Of a stretch of 64,000 nt of DNA, positions 23,875 to 31,897 are shown piece by piece. Every line of letters begins with the position of its first letter. Within the stretch, counting starts at the first letter, position 1. The DNA comes from CBDBZX01 sp965213645. GTDB lineage: Bacteria; Deinococcota; Deinococci; Deinococcales; Trueperaceae. The translations under genes were made by a program, and so were the position numbers. The notes below the pieces were generated by a model. It searched no databases. It had not been told where the DNA came from and saw only the letters and a list, made by a program, of their open reading frames with translations. The stretch is taken from positions 62,001 through 126,000 of the forward strand of contig CBDBZX010000010.1 in assembly GCA_965213645.1 (NCBI GenBank), written 5' to 3'.

Positions 23875-25224
23875 TTAAGGTGCCGTCGCCCCCCGTTGCG
23901 CTTTGGCGATCTCGGCGTACCACTTGGCGCTCGCTTTCGGGATACGCTCTAACGTTTCGTAATCGGTGTAGACCAGCCCGAAGCGCTTGCTGTAGCCGAA
24001 GGCCCACTCGAAGTTGTCCAGGAGGCTCCAGGCAAAGTAGCCGCGCACGTCCGCGCCGCGCTCGCGCGCTTCAGCGACGGCTTCCAGGTGACGTTCTAAG
24101 TAGCGGATGCGGTCGTCATCTTGGACCTTGCCGTCCTCGAGCACGTCGGGATACGCCGCGCCGTTCTCGGTCACCATGAGAGGCGGTAGGGACGGATAGT
24201 CCGCGCTGAGGCGCGTCAGCAGGTCGGTGAGCCCCTCCGGGTAGACCTCCCAGCCCATGTCGGTCTGTTCGCCCGCCGCCGGAACGCCGCGAAAGCGCGG
24301 CGGGTCGCCCTCCGGGTCGTGCGCCACCACCGCGCGGCTGTAGTAGTTCACGCCTAGGAAGTCGAGGGGCGCACCTATTCGCTCCAGGTCGTCCGTTTGA
24401 ACTTCGGGTACGTCCGCGCCGTATACCTCCCACATATCTTCTGGGTATTCACCCTTGACGAGGGGTTCTAAAAACCAGCGGTTAAAAAATCCGTCGAACA
24501 AGCGTGCAGCTTTCTGGTCTTGTGGATCGTCGCTCGCAGGGTAGCTCGGCGTGAAGTTGAGGACCACGCCGTGCTGCGCACCGGGCGCGTTCTCGCGCAT
24601 GACCGGCAGCGCCGCGCCGTGAGCTAAGAGAAGATGGTGCGCGGCCTGTAGTGCCTTTTTGCGGTCTTGAAGCCCCGGCGCGTGTTCGCCAAGGTAGTGT
24701 CCCGCCATAGCGCTGCACCAGGGCTCGTTGAGGGTGGCGTAGGCGCGTACGCGGTCGCCGAGCCGCGCCGTGACCGCGTCGGCGTAGGTGACAAAGGCGT
24801 CTACGACGTCCCTCGAGACCCACCCCCCCCGGTCCTGCAAGGCTTGTGGCAAATCCCAGTGGTAGAGGGTGAGGTGAGGCTCTATATCGCGTTCCAGAAG
24901 TCCGTCCACCAAGCGGTCGTAGAAGTCGAGCCCCTGCTCGTTCACTGGGCCGGTTCCTTGGGGCAGAACGCGCGGCCAAGCCACCGAGAAGCGGTACGCG
25001 CCGACGTTCAGGCTCTGGATGAGGTCCAAGTCGCTCTGCCAGCGGTGGTAGTGGTCGCAAGCGACCTCGCCGGTGTCGCCGTTTTGAACCTTGCCAGGTG
25101 TGGCGCAAAAGGTATCCCAGATGGACGCGCCGCGCCCGTCCTCACGGCTCGCCCCTTCAATCTGAAAGGCGGCGGTAGCGACGCCCCAGGTGAAGTCGGA
25201 CGGAAATTGACGATTTAGACTCAT
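23875..25224 (-). CDS. GH1 beta-glucosidase
   Basis: 449-residue retaining beta-glycosidase cleaving cellobiose or related beta-glucosides in the cytoplasm. Start ATG 25224 with AAGGAG 5 bases upstream. N-terminal FPSDFTWGVATAAFQIEG is the GH1 signature. Acid/base glutamate E167 is in YATLNEPW, the nucleophile E353 in MVTENGAAY, and sugar-binding HYHRWQSDLDLI and FAWSLLDNFEWAFGY are present. There is no signal peptide, so the sugar is imported first, presumably by the ABC transporter just upstream (28.8-25.6 kb). An inverted-repeat element (25242-25325) sits directly in front of the gene, so its promoter may lie within or beyond that insertion. Confidence 0.95.
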   Translation of the reverse strand: MSLNRQFPSDFTWGVATAAFQIEGASREDGRGASIWDTFCATPGKVQNGDTGEVACDHYHRWQSDLDLIQSLNVGAYRFSVAWPRVLPQGTGPVNEQGLDFYDRLVDGLLERDIEPHLTLYHWDLPQALQDRGGWVSRDVVDAFVTYADAVTARLGDRVRAYATLNEPWCSAMAGHYLGEHAPGLQDRKKALQAAHHLLLAHGAALPVMRENAPGAQHGVVLNFTPSYPASDDPQDQKAARLFDGFFNRWFLEPLVKGEYPEDMWEVYGADVPEVQTDDLERIGAPLDFLGVNYYSRAVVAHDPEGDPPRFRGVPAAGEQTDMGWEVYPEGLTDLLTRLSADYPSLPPLMVTENGAAYPDVLEDGKVQDDDRIRYLERHLEAVAEARERGADVRGYFAWSLLDNFEWAFGYSKRFGLVYTDYETLERIPKASAKWYAEIAKAQRGATAP

Positions 25225-25241
25225 GTAGGCTCCTTGCGAAT

Positions 25242-25325
25242 ATAGCAAGTATCATTTGGTTTGAGACGCTCTCACGATGTAGAACACCGTGCAGCACGCA
25301 CATTTGAGAATGATACTTGCGCTAT
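25242..25325. repeat. Inverted-repeat element directly before the GH1 gene
   Basis: ATAGCAAGTATCATT (25242-25256) and AATGATACTTGCGCTAT (25309-25325) are inverted repeats with a 2-base gap. A part of the inside (AGCACGCACATTTGAGAATG) recurs, slightly changed, at about 60230-60258. Confidence 0.55.
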
Positions 25326-25384
25326 TCCAATCAGTACTTATGTTAACTGCTATATTACACTGTCAGCGAAGTAGTGACCCATGA

Positions 25385-25487
25385 TGTCATTCCGAGCAGA
25401 GCGAAGCGGAGTCGAGGAATCTCTGCCTTTGCTGACTTCTCTAGCAGAGATTGCGAGACGAGACCCTTCGACAAGCTCAGGGTGACA
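25385..25487 (+). repeat. Dispersed repeat with TGTCA/TGACA ends
   Basis: Starts TGTCATTCCGAGCAGAGCG and ends CTTCGACAAGCTCAGGGTGA-CA. The ends are short inverted repeats. Closely similar sequence is known to me as a widespread intergenic repeat in several bacterial phyla. A degraded copy in the opposite orientation lies at 31621-31729. The rest of 25488-25639 shows nothing supported. Confidence 0.65.
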
Positions 25488-25639
25488 ACAGCGGGAAGGT
25501 GTCAGTACATAGCTGACAATGCAATATGTGCGGATTCCGGTCTCTGTTTTTGTTCCTTATAAACGAGTTCAAAACAGTGTGCGTGAGAGGTGTAGATTTG
25601 ACCCGCGCCCCATCAATGTATTCGTCTATTCGACATACT

Positions 25640-26509
25640 TCACCCTTTGATCGCCCCGGATGTAAGCCCTTCAATGACCTGCTTCGAGGCGAAGAAAAAG
25701 AGGATCAGGAGCGGCAGTACCGCCAGCGCCGTGCCGAGCATGACCGCGCCCCAATCGGTGTTGCCGAGCCCCTGCAGGCTCCGCAGCGCCAACGGGATGG
25801 TGTAGGTCTCTCGCAGGCGTAAGACGACTAAGGGCCCTAGAAAGTTGTTCCACTGGTTGATGAAGGTCAAGAGCGCCAGCGTCGCCAAACCCGGTCTCAC
25901 GAGCGGCAAGACCACGCTCCAGTAGATGCGAAACTCCGACGCGCCGTCGATGCGAGCGGCGTCCATGAGGTCCTTTGGGATAGACGAGGCGATGTACTGC
26001 CGCATCAAAAAGATGCCAAAAGCGCTCGCCATCCCCGGAAACCAGATGGCCCTCGGGGTGTCGAGCCAGCCCAAGAAGTCGATGATGAGGTAGTAGGGGA
26101 TGATGTTGAGGAGTTGCGGGATGAGGAGCGAGACGATGAGCGCGGTGAAGAGCGCGTTCTTGAAGCGGAACTCGTACATGGCGAAGCCGAAGCCGCCGAG
26201 CGAGCAGAAAAAGAGCGTCGTGAGCGTCGCTAGAACGGCAATATAAATGCTGTTCCAGATGTTGCGCCAGAAGGGGAGCGCGTCCATGAGGGCGCTGTAG
26301 TTGCTCAGCAAATCGTCGCTGAACCAGAAGGGCGGCGGGGCGGTGAAGATGGTTTCCCTCGAGTGCGTTGCTAAGACGAACATCCAGTAAAAGGGGAACA
26401 CGGTAAGGAGCGCCAGCACGAGAAGAAGCGCCAGGAGCAGTACGCGGCCCGTCGGAAAACGGCTTTCGGAGCGCTCTCGCATCGCTGAAGTGCCTGCTGT
26501 GGTCGCCAT
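25640..26509 (-). CDS. Sugar ABC transporter permease, MalG type
   Basis: 289 residues from ATG at 26509, which shares its first base with the stop of the upstream permease (TGATG); longer in-frame readings would run deep into that gene. Six membrane segments and the EAA loop (IPKDLMDAARIDGASEFRIYW, then PLVRPGLATL) that contacts the ATPase. N-terminal FPFYWMFVLATHSRETIF is typical of carbohydrate uptake family 1 MalG/UgpE-like subunits. It pairs with the 27498 permease and the binding protein at 28807. No ATPase gene is nearby, so a shared MsmX/UgpC-type ATPase must be supplied from elsewhere. Confidence 0.93.
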   Translation of the reverse strand: MATTAGTSAMRERSESRFPTGRVLLLALLLVLALLTVFPFYWMFVLATHSRETIFTAPPPFWFSDDLLSNYSALMDALPFWRNIWNSIYIAVLATLTTLFFCSLGGFGFAMYEFRFKNALFTALIVSLLIPQLLNIIPYYLIIDFLGWLDTPRAIWFPGMASAFGIFLMRQYIASSIPKDLMDAARIDGASEFRIYWSVVLPLVRPGLATLALLTFINQWNNFLGPLVVLRLRETYTIPLALRSLQGLGNTDWGAVMLGTALAVLPLLILFFFASKQVIEGLTSGAIKG

Positions 26510-27498
26510 CAGTCTCTCGTCTCCAAGCCGCTGCGCCCGGAAAAGTAGAAGTGAACGAAGGTTGCTGTGCCTACAACCAAGAAGAGCAGCCACGACATCG
26601 CCGCCGCCGTGCCCATGTAGAGCCACTCGAAGCCGGTGCGGTAGAGGTAGACCGCCACCGTCATCCCCGCCTGCGACGGGCCGCCGTCGCCGTTCGTGAG
26701 GATGAAGGGCTCGTCGAAGAGCTGCAAGTTGCCGATGATGGTAAAGGTCACCGCGAAGAAGATCATGGGGCGCAGCAGGGGCAGGGTAACGTACCAGAAG
26801 CGCTGCGCCAAGCTCGCGCCGTCGATGGCGGCGGCGTCGTAGTAGTCTTTCGGGATGGTGGTGAGGCCCGCGCTATAGAGCACCACATTGAAGCCGAAGT
26901 ATTTCCAAAAGACCAAGCTGGCGATGGCGGGTTTGATGTTGGGCGCACGCTCGAGCCAATTGATAGGTAGTTGATCTACCAAGCCGCCGAAGAGCCAGGC
27001 GCTCCAAGACGCTTGCGCGAGATAGCCGAGCACCTGATTCACCAAACCGAACTGCACGCCGAAGATGGTGGTAAAAACGAGCGCCACGGCGACGGTCGAG
27101 GTGATGTAAGGGACGAAGAACGCAGCCGTAAAGAGGTGGCGCAAGCGCCGCGTGCCCATCACCAGCGCGAAGGCGAGCGGGATCGCCACCAGGTGCTGCG
27201 GCACGCCCGAGAACAGCGCCAGCCACAGGGTGTTCCAGAGGCTTTGCCAGAACCAGGGGTCGGTCAGCAAAAAGATGTAGTTTTCAAAGCCGACGAACTC
27301 CATCGAGCCTAAGCCCTGAACCGGGTTCCACGCTTGAAACGAGAGGTAGATGGAAAACAGGGTCGGAAAGAGCCCGAACACAGCGAAGAGGATGAAGAAG
27401 GGGCTGACGAAAAAATAGGGCGCGTACTTGCGCTGAAAGGTGTGCCAGCGTGAGCCGCGCTGCGGCGTCTCACTTCGCGATTTTTGCAGAACAGCCAT
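26509..27498 (-). CDS. Sugar ABC transporter permease, MalF type
   Basis: 329 residues. Six membrane segments, with the EAA loop around IPKDYYDAAAIDGASLAQRF and LPLLRPMIFF. The N-terminal segment YFFVSPFFILFAVFGLFPTL and an extended periplasmic loop fit MalF/LacF-like subunits of the carbohydrate uptake family 1. It follows the binding protein after an 88-base gap containing a perfect 12-bp hairpin. The only ribosome-site candidate is a weak GGGGG before the ATG. Confidence 0.93.
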   Translation of the reverse strand: MAVLQKSRSETPQRGSRWHTFQRKYAPYFFVSPFFILFAVFGLFPTLFSIYLSFQAWNPVQGLGSMEFVGFENYIFLLTDPWFWQSLWNTLWLALFSGVPQHLVAIPLAFALVMGTRRLRHLFTAAFFVPYITSTVAVALVFTTIFGVQFGLVNQVLGYLAQASWSAWLFGGLVDQLPINWLERAPNIKPAIASLVFWKYFGFNVVLYSAGLTTIPKDYYDAAAIDGASLAQRFWYVTLPLLRPMIFFAVTFTIIGNLQLFDEPFILTNGDGGPSQAGMTVAVYLYRTGFEWLYMGTAAAMSWLLFLVVGTATFVHFYFSGRSGLETRD

Positions 27499-27510
27499 AA
27501 AAACCCCCTA

Positions 27511-27538
27511 GAGGCTGAGGCAGGGTTGCCTCAGCCTC
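27511..27538 (-). terminator. Intercistronic hairpin between binding protein and permease
   Basis: GAGGCTGAGGCA-GGGT-TGCCTCAGCCTC is a perfect 12-bp stem. On the minus strand it is followed by TAGGGGGTTTTT, so it can act as a partial terminator and RNA stabiliser that keeps binding-protein mRNA in excess over permease mRNA, as in mal-type operons. Confidence 0.75.
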
Positions 27539-27586
27539 CTGTAGTTCTAGCGGCGGCGGGTGCGCCGTTCGATGAGCGACTGCGCC

Positions 27587-28807
27587 TCAGCGAGGAGCCG
27601 AATCGATATCGCGCCCTTCGTCCAACACTTGAGACAGCGCTGTGTCGACGATCTCCAGGGCGACCGCGTCGCTAGGGTTCGTGGCGACGCCCTCGACGTT
27701 CTGAGCAACGCTCGCGAAGAGTTCACGCGCAGGTTGGCCGTCTAAAAAGGCGATGGGCTGCTCGAAGATTTCGTTGTCGTAGACTTCGGTCAGGGCAGGG
27801 AACGCCCCTGTCACGTCCAGCGCCTCGAGCTGCGTCTGCGGGTTGTCCGTCAAGAACTGTACGAGCTTCCAGGCGGCCTCTTTGTTCTGGGACTGCACAG
27901 GGATGCCGTAGAACGACCCGCCCCAGCTCACGTAGACGCCATTAGGGGTGTTGGCTGCGCCCCACAATCCGGCAGTCTCAGGAGCCATCCAGTTTTGCAG
28001 GTGACCCAGCAGCCACGCGCCTGAAAGCTGCGTCGCCACCGTGCCTCGCTTAAAGCCTTCGTACCACTCGTTGGTCCACGCGGTGATCTGCGCGTCGAGC
28101 CCCTCTTGGCGGATGGTCTGCGCGACGCTAAAGGCGTCGCGGAAGCGTTCGCTGTCGATCACCGGCTCGCCGTCAGCGCTGAAATAGATACCTTCGCCCT
28201 GCGGGATGTCCGCTTGGTAGATGGCGCGGGCGACGTCGCCCGCGCTGGCGGTCAAAAAGACGTCGTTTCTGCCGTCGCCGTTCGTGTCGCGAGACACCTG
28301 CCGCCCGAACTCGATGTACGCATCCCAGCTTTCCGTAACCTGCTCGAGCGTCATATCCGCCTCCTGCAGGTGATCGCGGCGGTAGTACATCACGCCGGGG
28401 CCTAAGTCGGCGGGCATCGCGACCTGCCGCCCGTCGGTCGTGCTCGCTTGCGTCCAAGCGTAGCTAGCGAACTGATCTTCCAACGCCGCCGCCTCGAAGG
28501 GGGCTTCGTTGAGGTCGGTGAGCCCCCCTTCGGCGACGAATCTAGCGATGAAGCCGACGTCAATAGCCACCACGTCCGCCGCGCCCGAGCCCGTCGCGAG
28601 CGCGGTCACGAGCGCGTTGTGGTGGTCGGCGAAGGCGAGCGTGCGCACCTCAACGTCGATGTCGGGGTTGGCCTCCTTGAAAGTTGGCAGCACGGCGTTC
28701 ACCACCGAGTCCAAATCGGGGAAAACGGCAATCGAGATGGTGGTCTTTTCCTGCGCCAACGCTAGAGTTGTGAGCGCCGTGACGAGTAGGACGAGCAATT
28801 TTTTCAT
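27587..28807 (-). CDS. Sugar ABC transporter substrate-binding protein
   Basis: 406 residues with a Sec signal ending in LALAQ. Typical extracellular binding protein family 1 features: TISIAVFPDLDSVVNAVLP start, GSGAADVVAIDVGFIARF, and the later FKRGTVATQLSGAWLLGHLQ and GGSFYGIPVQSQNKEAAW. There is no lipobox, so the protein is presumably free or held through other means. ATG at 28807 has CAGGAGA 5 bases upstream. It lies 60 bases after the lacI-type gene and starts the transporter part of the operon. By context the ligand is a beta-linked oligosaccharide or disaccharide, since a GH1 glucosidase follows. Confidence 0.92.
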   Translation of the reverse strand: MKKLLVLLVTALTTLALAQEKTTISIAVFPDLDSVVNAVLPTFKEANPDIDVEVRTLAFADHHNALVTALATGSGAADVVAIDVGFIARFVAEGGLTDLNEAPFEAAALEDQFASYAWTQASTTDGRQVAMPADLGPGVMYYRRDHLQEADMTLEQVTESWDAYIEFGRQVSRDTNGDGRNDVFLTASAGDVARAIYQADIPQGEGIYFSADGEPVIDSERFRDAFSVAQTIRQEGLDAQITAWTNEWYEGFKRGTVATQLSGAWLLGHLQNWMAPETAGLWGAANTPNGVYVSWGGSFYGIPVQSQNKEAAWKLVQFLTDNPQTQLEALDVTGAFPALTEVYDNEIFEQPIAFLDGQPARELFASVAQNVEGVATNPSDAVALEIVDTALSQVLDEGRDIDSAPR

Positions 28808-28866
28808 AACGTCTCCTGTTCTTTTCCGCCCCCCAGGACGGTGAATGTAGGTAATGAATCTTCGCT

Positions 28867-29877
28867 TTATGGCGTTTTAGGTGCTGCAGCAACGGACGAA
28901 CGAACGACTAAGTTAGGGTCGAATTTGTGTGTCACCCCCTCTCCAGCTTCACCGCGCAGCCGAGCGAGCGCGAGCTGCGCCGCCGCGCGGCCCATCTGCG
29001 CGATGGGCTGCGCGACGGTCGTCAGCGGCGGGTAGAGGTAGCGCGCCAAGAGCACGTCGTCGAAGCCGACGAGCGACATGTCGCGGGGCACCTCGAGCCC
29101 AGCCTCGCGGAGCGCTGCAAGCGCCCCCGCCGCCATCTGATCGTTCGCAATAAAGAGCGCGGTGAGGTCTGAGCGGCGCGCCAACAAGCGTTTGGTGGCA
29201 CGCTGTCCCGCCTCTTCCTTGAAGTTCGCCTCGATAACGTGGTCGCTGTTAAGGGGTAGCCCCGCCTCTTCAAGCGCTCGCCGATAGCCCGCCAAACGGT
29301 CGCGACTGTCTTGTAAAGCGGGCGGCCCGGCGACGTGACCGATGCGGGTGTGACCGTGCTCGAGCAAGTACCGGGTCGCCAGGTAGCCGCCGTATTCGTT
29401 GTCTAAGTAGATGGACTGCGCCGCAAGTTCAGCGACGTAGCGACCGATCAGGACGATGGGAACATCTCGTTTCGACAAGTCAATGAGGTCGTCGTCGGAC
29501 ATGCCCTCGACGTGCAAGATGAGCGCGTCGCTCCGCTGCTGGCTCAAAAATGAAACTGCGCACGCTTCTGGTTCGGCTTTTGCGTGACCACTGGAGACGA
29601 GCAGGTGCATCCCCGCCGCCTCGACCACCTCTTCGACACCGCGCAGCATCGGCCCGAAGTAGGGGCTCGCCAGGTCGTTGACTACGACTCCGACCCCGCC
29701 GGAAAGATTTGTGACTAAACCCCTCGCAAACGCGTTGGGCTGATAGTTCAACTTTTCGACCGCGCTCAGCACGCGCTGCTTCGTCTGGTTAGCGACCGGC
29801 GCGGTTCCGTTGAGAACTCGCGACACAGTCGCCATCGAGACGTTAGCGTAGCGCGACACCTCTTTGATCGTCGCCAT
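28867..29877 (-). CDS. LacI family transcriptional regulator
   Basis: 336 residues from ATG 29877 (AAGAGG 5 bases upstream). N-terminal helix-turn-helix TIKEVSRYANVSMATVSRVL and hinge KLNYQPNAFARGL, then a periplasmic-binding-protein-like sensor domain (VGVVVNDLASPYFGPMLRG through LSLVGFDDVLLARYLYPPLT). The palindrome TGAAAACGCTTTCA at 29890-29903, 12 bases before the start, is the typical operator type for this family. The regulator therefore probably controls itself and the downstream sugar transporter genes with which it seems to form one operon. The inducer is unknown, but is likely the imported sugar. Confidence 0.94.
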   Translation of the reverse strand: MATIKEVSRYANVSMATVSRVLNGTAPVANQTKQRVLSAVEKLNYQPNAFARGLVTNLSGGVGVVVNDLASPYFGPMLRGVEEVVEAAGMHLLVSSGHAKAEPEACAVSFLSQQRSDALILHVEGMSDDDLIDLSKRDVPIVLIGRYVAELAAQSIYLDNEYGGYLATRYLLEHGHTRIGHVAGPPALQDSRDRLAGYRRALEEAGLPLNSDHVIEANFKEEAGQRATKRLLARRSDLTALFIANDQMAAGALAALREAGLEVPRDMSLVGFDDVLLARYLYPPLTTVAQPIAQMGRAAAQLALARLRGEAGEGVTHKFDPNLVVRSSVAAAPKTP

Positions 29878-29889
29878 GTACACCTCTTA

Positions 29890-29903
29890 TGAAAACGCTT
29901 TCA
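29890..29903. promoter_or_regulatory. LacI-type operator (cre-like palindrome)
   Basis: TGAAAACGCTTTCA has dyad symmetry around CG and matches the cre/LacI-family operator pattern (TGNAANCGNTTNCA). It lies immediately upstream of the lacI-type gene and was not found elsewhere in the locus. Confidence 0.8.
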
Positions 29904-30150
29904 TTTAGGCTAGCATGAGGGTTTTCCCCTGTCAAGCTCAGATTCATTTATCATCCCTCGACCCGAGTACCTCGCGCTGCTCAAAGGACGCCGCAGTTCT
30001 TATACCCCATACGGCTAGCGGGAGCGGCCCACGCGACGCACTCTCTGAGCGTTCTAAGGTCCACGAGGTTTTAGTGCCCGACGCTTTGCGCTTCTACGGA
30101 GCTGGGTGTACGGGTCATCGAGTTCGCTTGGTCCGAAGGCTTGCGCAGCG

Positions 30151-30194
30151 AGTCTGAAAGCTGTCGCTAGACAGTCTGAGAGCTGTCGCTAGAC
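30151..30194. repeat. 22-bp tandem duplication
   Basis: AGTCTGAAAGCTGTCGCTAG-AC is followed directly by the same 22-mer with one change (GAAAG to GAGAG). It lies in the long non-coding stretch between lacI and 30596, in which no gene was seen. Confidence 0.8.
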
Positions 30195-30208
30195 AGACGA
30201 AGTCATGC

Positions 30209-30282
30209 CCCCTTTCGGGGATGAACGACCCCCTTTCGGGGATGAACGACCTCCTTTCGGGGATGAACGACCTCCTTTCGGG
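30209..30282. repeat. 21-bp tandem repeats with CCCC/GGGG mini-hairpins
   Basis: About 3.5 copies of a 21-mer (CCCCTTTCGGGGATGAACGA-C). Each unit can form a CCCC-TTTC-GGGG mini-hairpin. A single unit with similar flanking sequence (GACGAAGCAAC) occurs at about 60173-60200. The array happens to be open in two frames on the plus strand (apparent ORFs of 60-119 codons), but neither has a ribosome site or recognisable protein content. Confidence 0.85.
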
Positions 30283-30477
30283 AACCTACGGCGACGAAGC
30301 AACGCTTTCAATGTTGAGAACACTGACAGGCGCACACATTCGGAGAGAACGTTCCGTTATCAAGCGAAGCCACGCAACCTCGTATGAGCGTGTCGTGGAA
30401 CTGCCGGGCGTGTTGCCCAGCGTCCAGCCTCCGGTCAAGGGCAGTCCCGTTCAGCTTCCTCGTTCGTCATCCCTTAC

Positions 30478-30582
30478 ATATAGCGTTTCCACGTTTCATT
30501 GCTACAGCAATGAAACGTGCGAGCGGATGCGAGAAGAAATAGACACAGTCAGTTGGTGCAGCGAAGCGTGGAAGTGCTAATA
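30478..30582 (+). mobile_element. MITE-like element, family A copy 3
   Basis: Core of 99 bp from TAGC at 30481 to GCTA at 30579, with 17-bp imperfect terminal inverted repeats (TAGCGTTTCCACGTTTC and complement of GAAGCGTGGAAGTGCTA). Flanked by ATA on both sides (30478-30480, 30580-30582). Identical, over 107 bases including flanks, to the copy at 51369. The inner hairpin is CACGTTTCATTGCTACAGCA and complement. Confidence 0.75.
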
Positions 30583-30595
30583 GTATTGAATCGCT

Positions 30596-30727
30596 TCAAC
30601 CATAGCTCGTCACGCCCAGCTTACCCCCGCCCGTGACGACCTCTCGGCGTCCGTCCCTGTCCAGGTCGCCCACGGCGAGGCTGCTCAGCGTCGCACTTTT
30701 GGGCGCGGCGTCCAGCACGAGCAAGTC
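30596..30727 (-). pseudogene. C-terminal remnant of an FG-GAP/VCBS-repeat protein
   Basis: An open stretch of 43 codons ending in TGA (30598-30596) reads SSLAVGDLDRDGRREVVTGG and then GKLGVTSYG. The VGDLDRDGRREVV motif is the calcium-binding-like FG-GAP/VCBS repeat of beta-propeller surface proteins. Upstream in the same frame is a TAG with no start codon, so this is the tail of a deleted gene. Confidence 0.6.
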
Positions 30728-30744
30728 CTAATAGGTTGGGGTCG

Positions 30745-31500
30745 TCATTTGGATAGCTTGCTGAGGTAGTCGAAGCTGCGCCGCACCGACCGCACCGGGT
30801 CTTTGGGCTCGTCGTGCTCGACGATAAACCACTGCGCTCCGGCGTTCTCGGCGGCGCTGAGCAGCGGTTCCCAGTCGATCACCCCATGACCCACGTCCGC
30901 CCAACCGCCTTGGTCGGTATTTTCCCCCTCCGGGGCGCGGTCTTTGACATGCAAGCACCTGACCCGTCCGGCGTAGGCGTCCAGCAGCTTAAAGGGGTCA
31001 ACCCCGCCCTCTTGACACCAGCCGATGTCCAGCTCGAGCCCCAAGTTGGGCGCACTATCCAAGAGGTGCTCGAGCCCCAACTTGCCCTCGTACGTGCCGA
31101 ACTCAAAAGAGTGATTGTGGTAGAGCAGCGTCAGCCCCTCCGCGTTGACTTGCTGCGCAATTCTCTCAAATTGCTCGCCGAGGGCCTGCCAACTCTCGGC
31201 GCTGTCGCCTCTTTCCTCACTGTCTATCCAGGGAATGACGATGACCTCATTATGGAGCGTTTTCTGAAAAGCCACTGCGCCTTCTAGGTCGCGCTCTAGC
31301 GCGTCTACCGTGACGTGCGACGACGCCATCTTTAGTCCGTGATCGTCTAAGACCGCTTTGAGGTCGGCAGCGTTGAGGTCGGAACCGTAGCCCCCCTCGA
31401 CGCCCGCGTAGCCCGCGTCGGCGGCGACCTTGATGAGGTCTCGAACCTCGTCCGAGAGGTGGCGCAAAGTGTAGAGTTGTACGGCTAGAGGAATAGTCAT
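30745..31500 (-). CDS. Sugar phosphate isomerase/epimerase-like TIM barrel protein
   Basis: 251 residues of the xylose-isomerase-like TIM barrel family (AP endonuclease 2 superfamily; IolE/IolI/YcjR-like). Visible metal-site elements: LAVQLYTLRHLSDE start, GYAGVEGGYG, LTLLYHNHSFEF (His), LELDIGWCQEGGVDP (Asp), VRCLHVKDRAP (His/Asp) and WFIVEHDEP (Glu). This carboxylate/His set binds a divalent cation. It starts at ATG 31500 after AGGAGC and is monocistronic. Substrate is unknown; related genes often serve inositol or keto-sugar catabolism. Confidence 0.85.
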   Translation of the reverse strand: MTIPLAVQLYTLRHLSDEVRDLIKVAADAGYAGVEGGYGSDLNAADLKAVLDDHGLKMASSHVTVDALERDLEGAVAFQKTLHNEVIVIPWIDSEERGDSAESWQALGEQFERIAQQVNAEGLTLLYHNHSFEFGTYEGKLGLEHLLDSAPNLGLELDIGWCQEGGVDPFKLLDAYAGRVRCLHVKDRAPEGENTDQGGWADVGHGVIDWEPLLSAAENAGAQWFIVEHDEPKDPVRSVRRSFDYLSKLSK

Positions 31501-31620
31501 GCGGTGCTCCTGTTCGTGGTTGGGCTGGCGGTTTCGTAAAGAGGCTGTTGGCGTTTAGCTGTTAGTAGAGGTTTTAAGCAGACGACTGAATATACCGTTA
31601 AGCAAGGAATGCGACACTGT

Positions 31621-31729
31621 TGTCACCCTGGTCACGCAGTCGGGCGTAGCCTCGGTTGTCGAAGGGTCTCGTCTTTCATTCTCGGTTAGAGGAGAAGGCA
31701 GGGCCAGAGATTCTTCACTCCACTTCATA
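31621..31729 (-). repeat. Degraded inverted copy of the TGTCA/TGACA repeat
   Basis: Minus-strand counterpart of the 25385 element. TGTCACCCTG, GTTGTCGAAGGGTCTCGTC, then AGAGATTCTTCACTCCACTT follow in the order expected for the reversed repeat, with an altered centre. Confidence 0.55.
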
Positions 31730-31897
31730 AAACTCATCCATCTTTTACTCAAAATAACGATGCAAGACAAAATTTAGTCTAGTCTTCAGACCTCTGGGGA
31801 GGGGGTGACGATTGGTGAAGCGCTGACACGGGGTAACGCTGGATTTTTGTCAATCACGCATGGAGTAGCACATTCAAGGGTTGAACGGGAGACCACG

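Noticed and set aside
30151..30282. CRISPR array
   Set aside because: Repeats are directly tandem without spacers, short, and no cas gene is present in the window.
30205..30580. Apparent ORFs of 60-119 codons across the tandem repeats and MITE
   Set aside because: Created by 21-bp repeats that keep the frame open; no ribosome site, and the C-terminal part recurs only because the MITE copy recurs at 51.4 kb.
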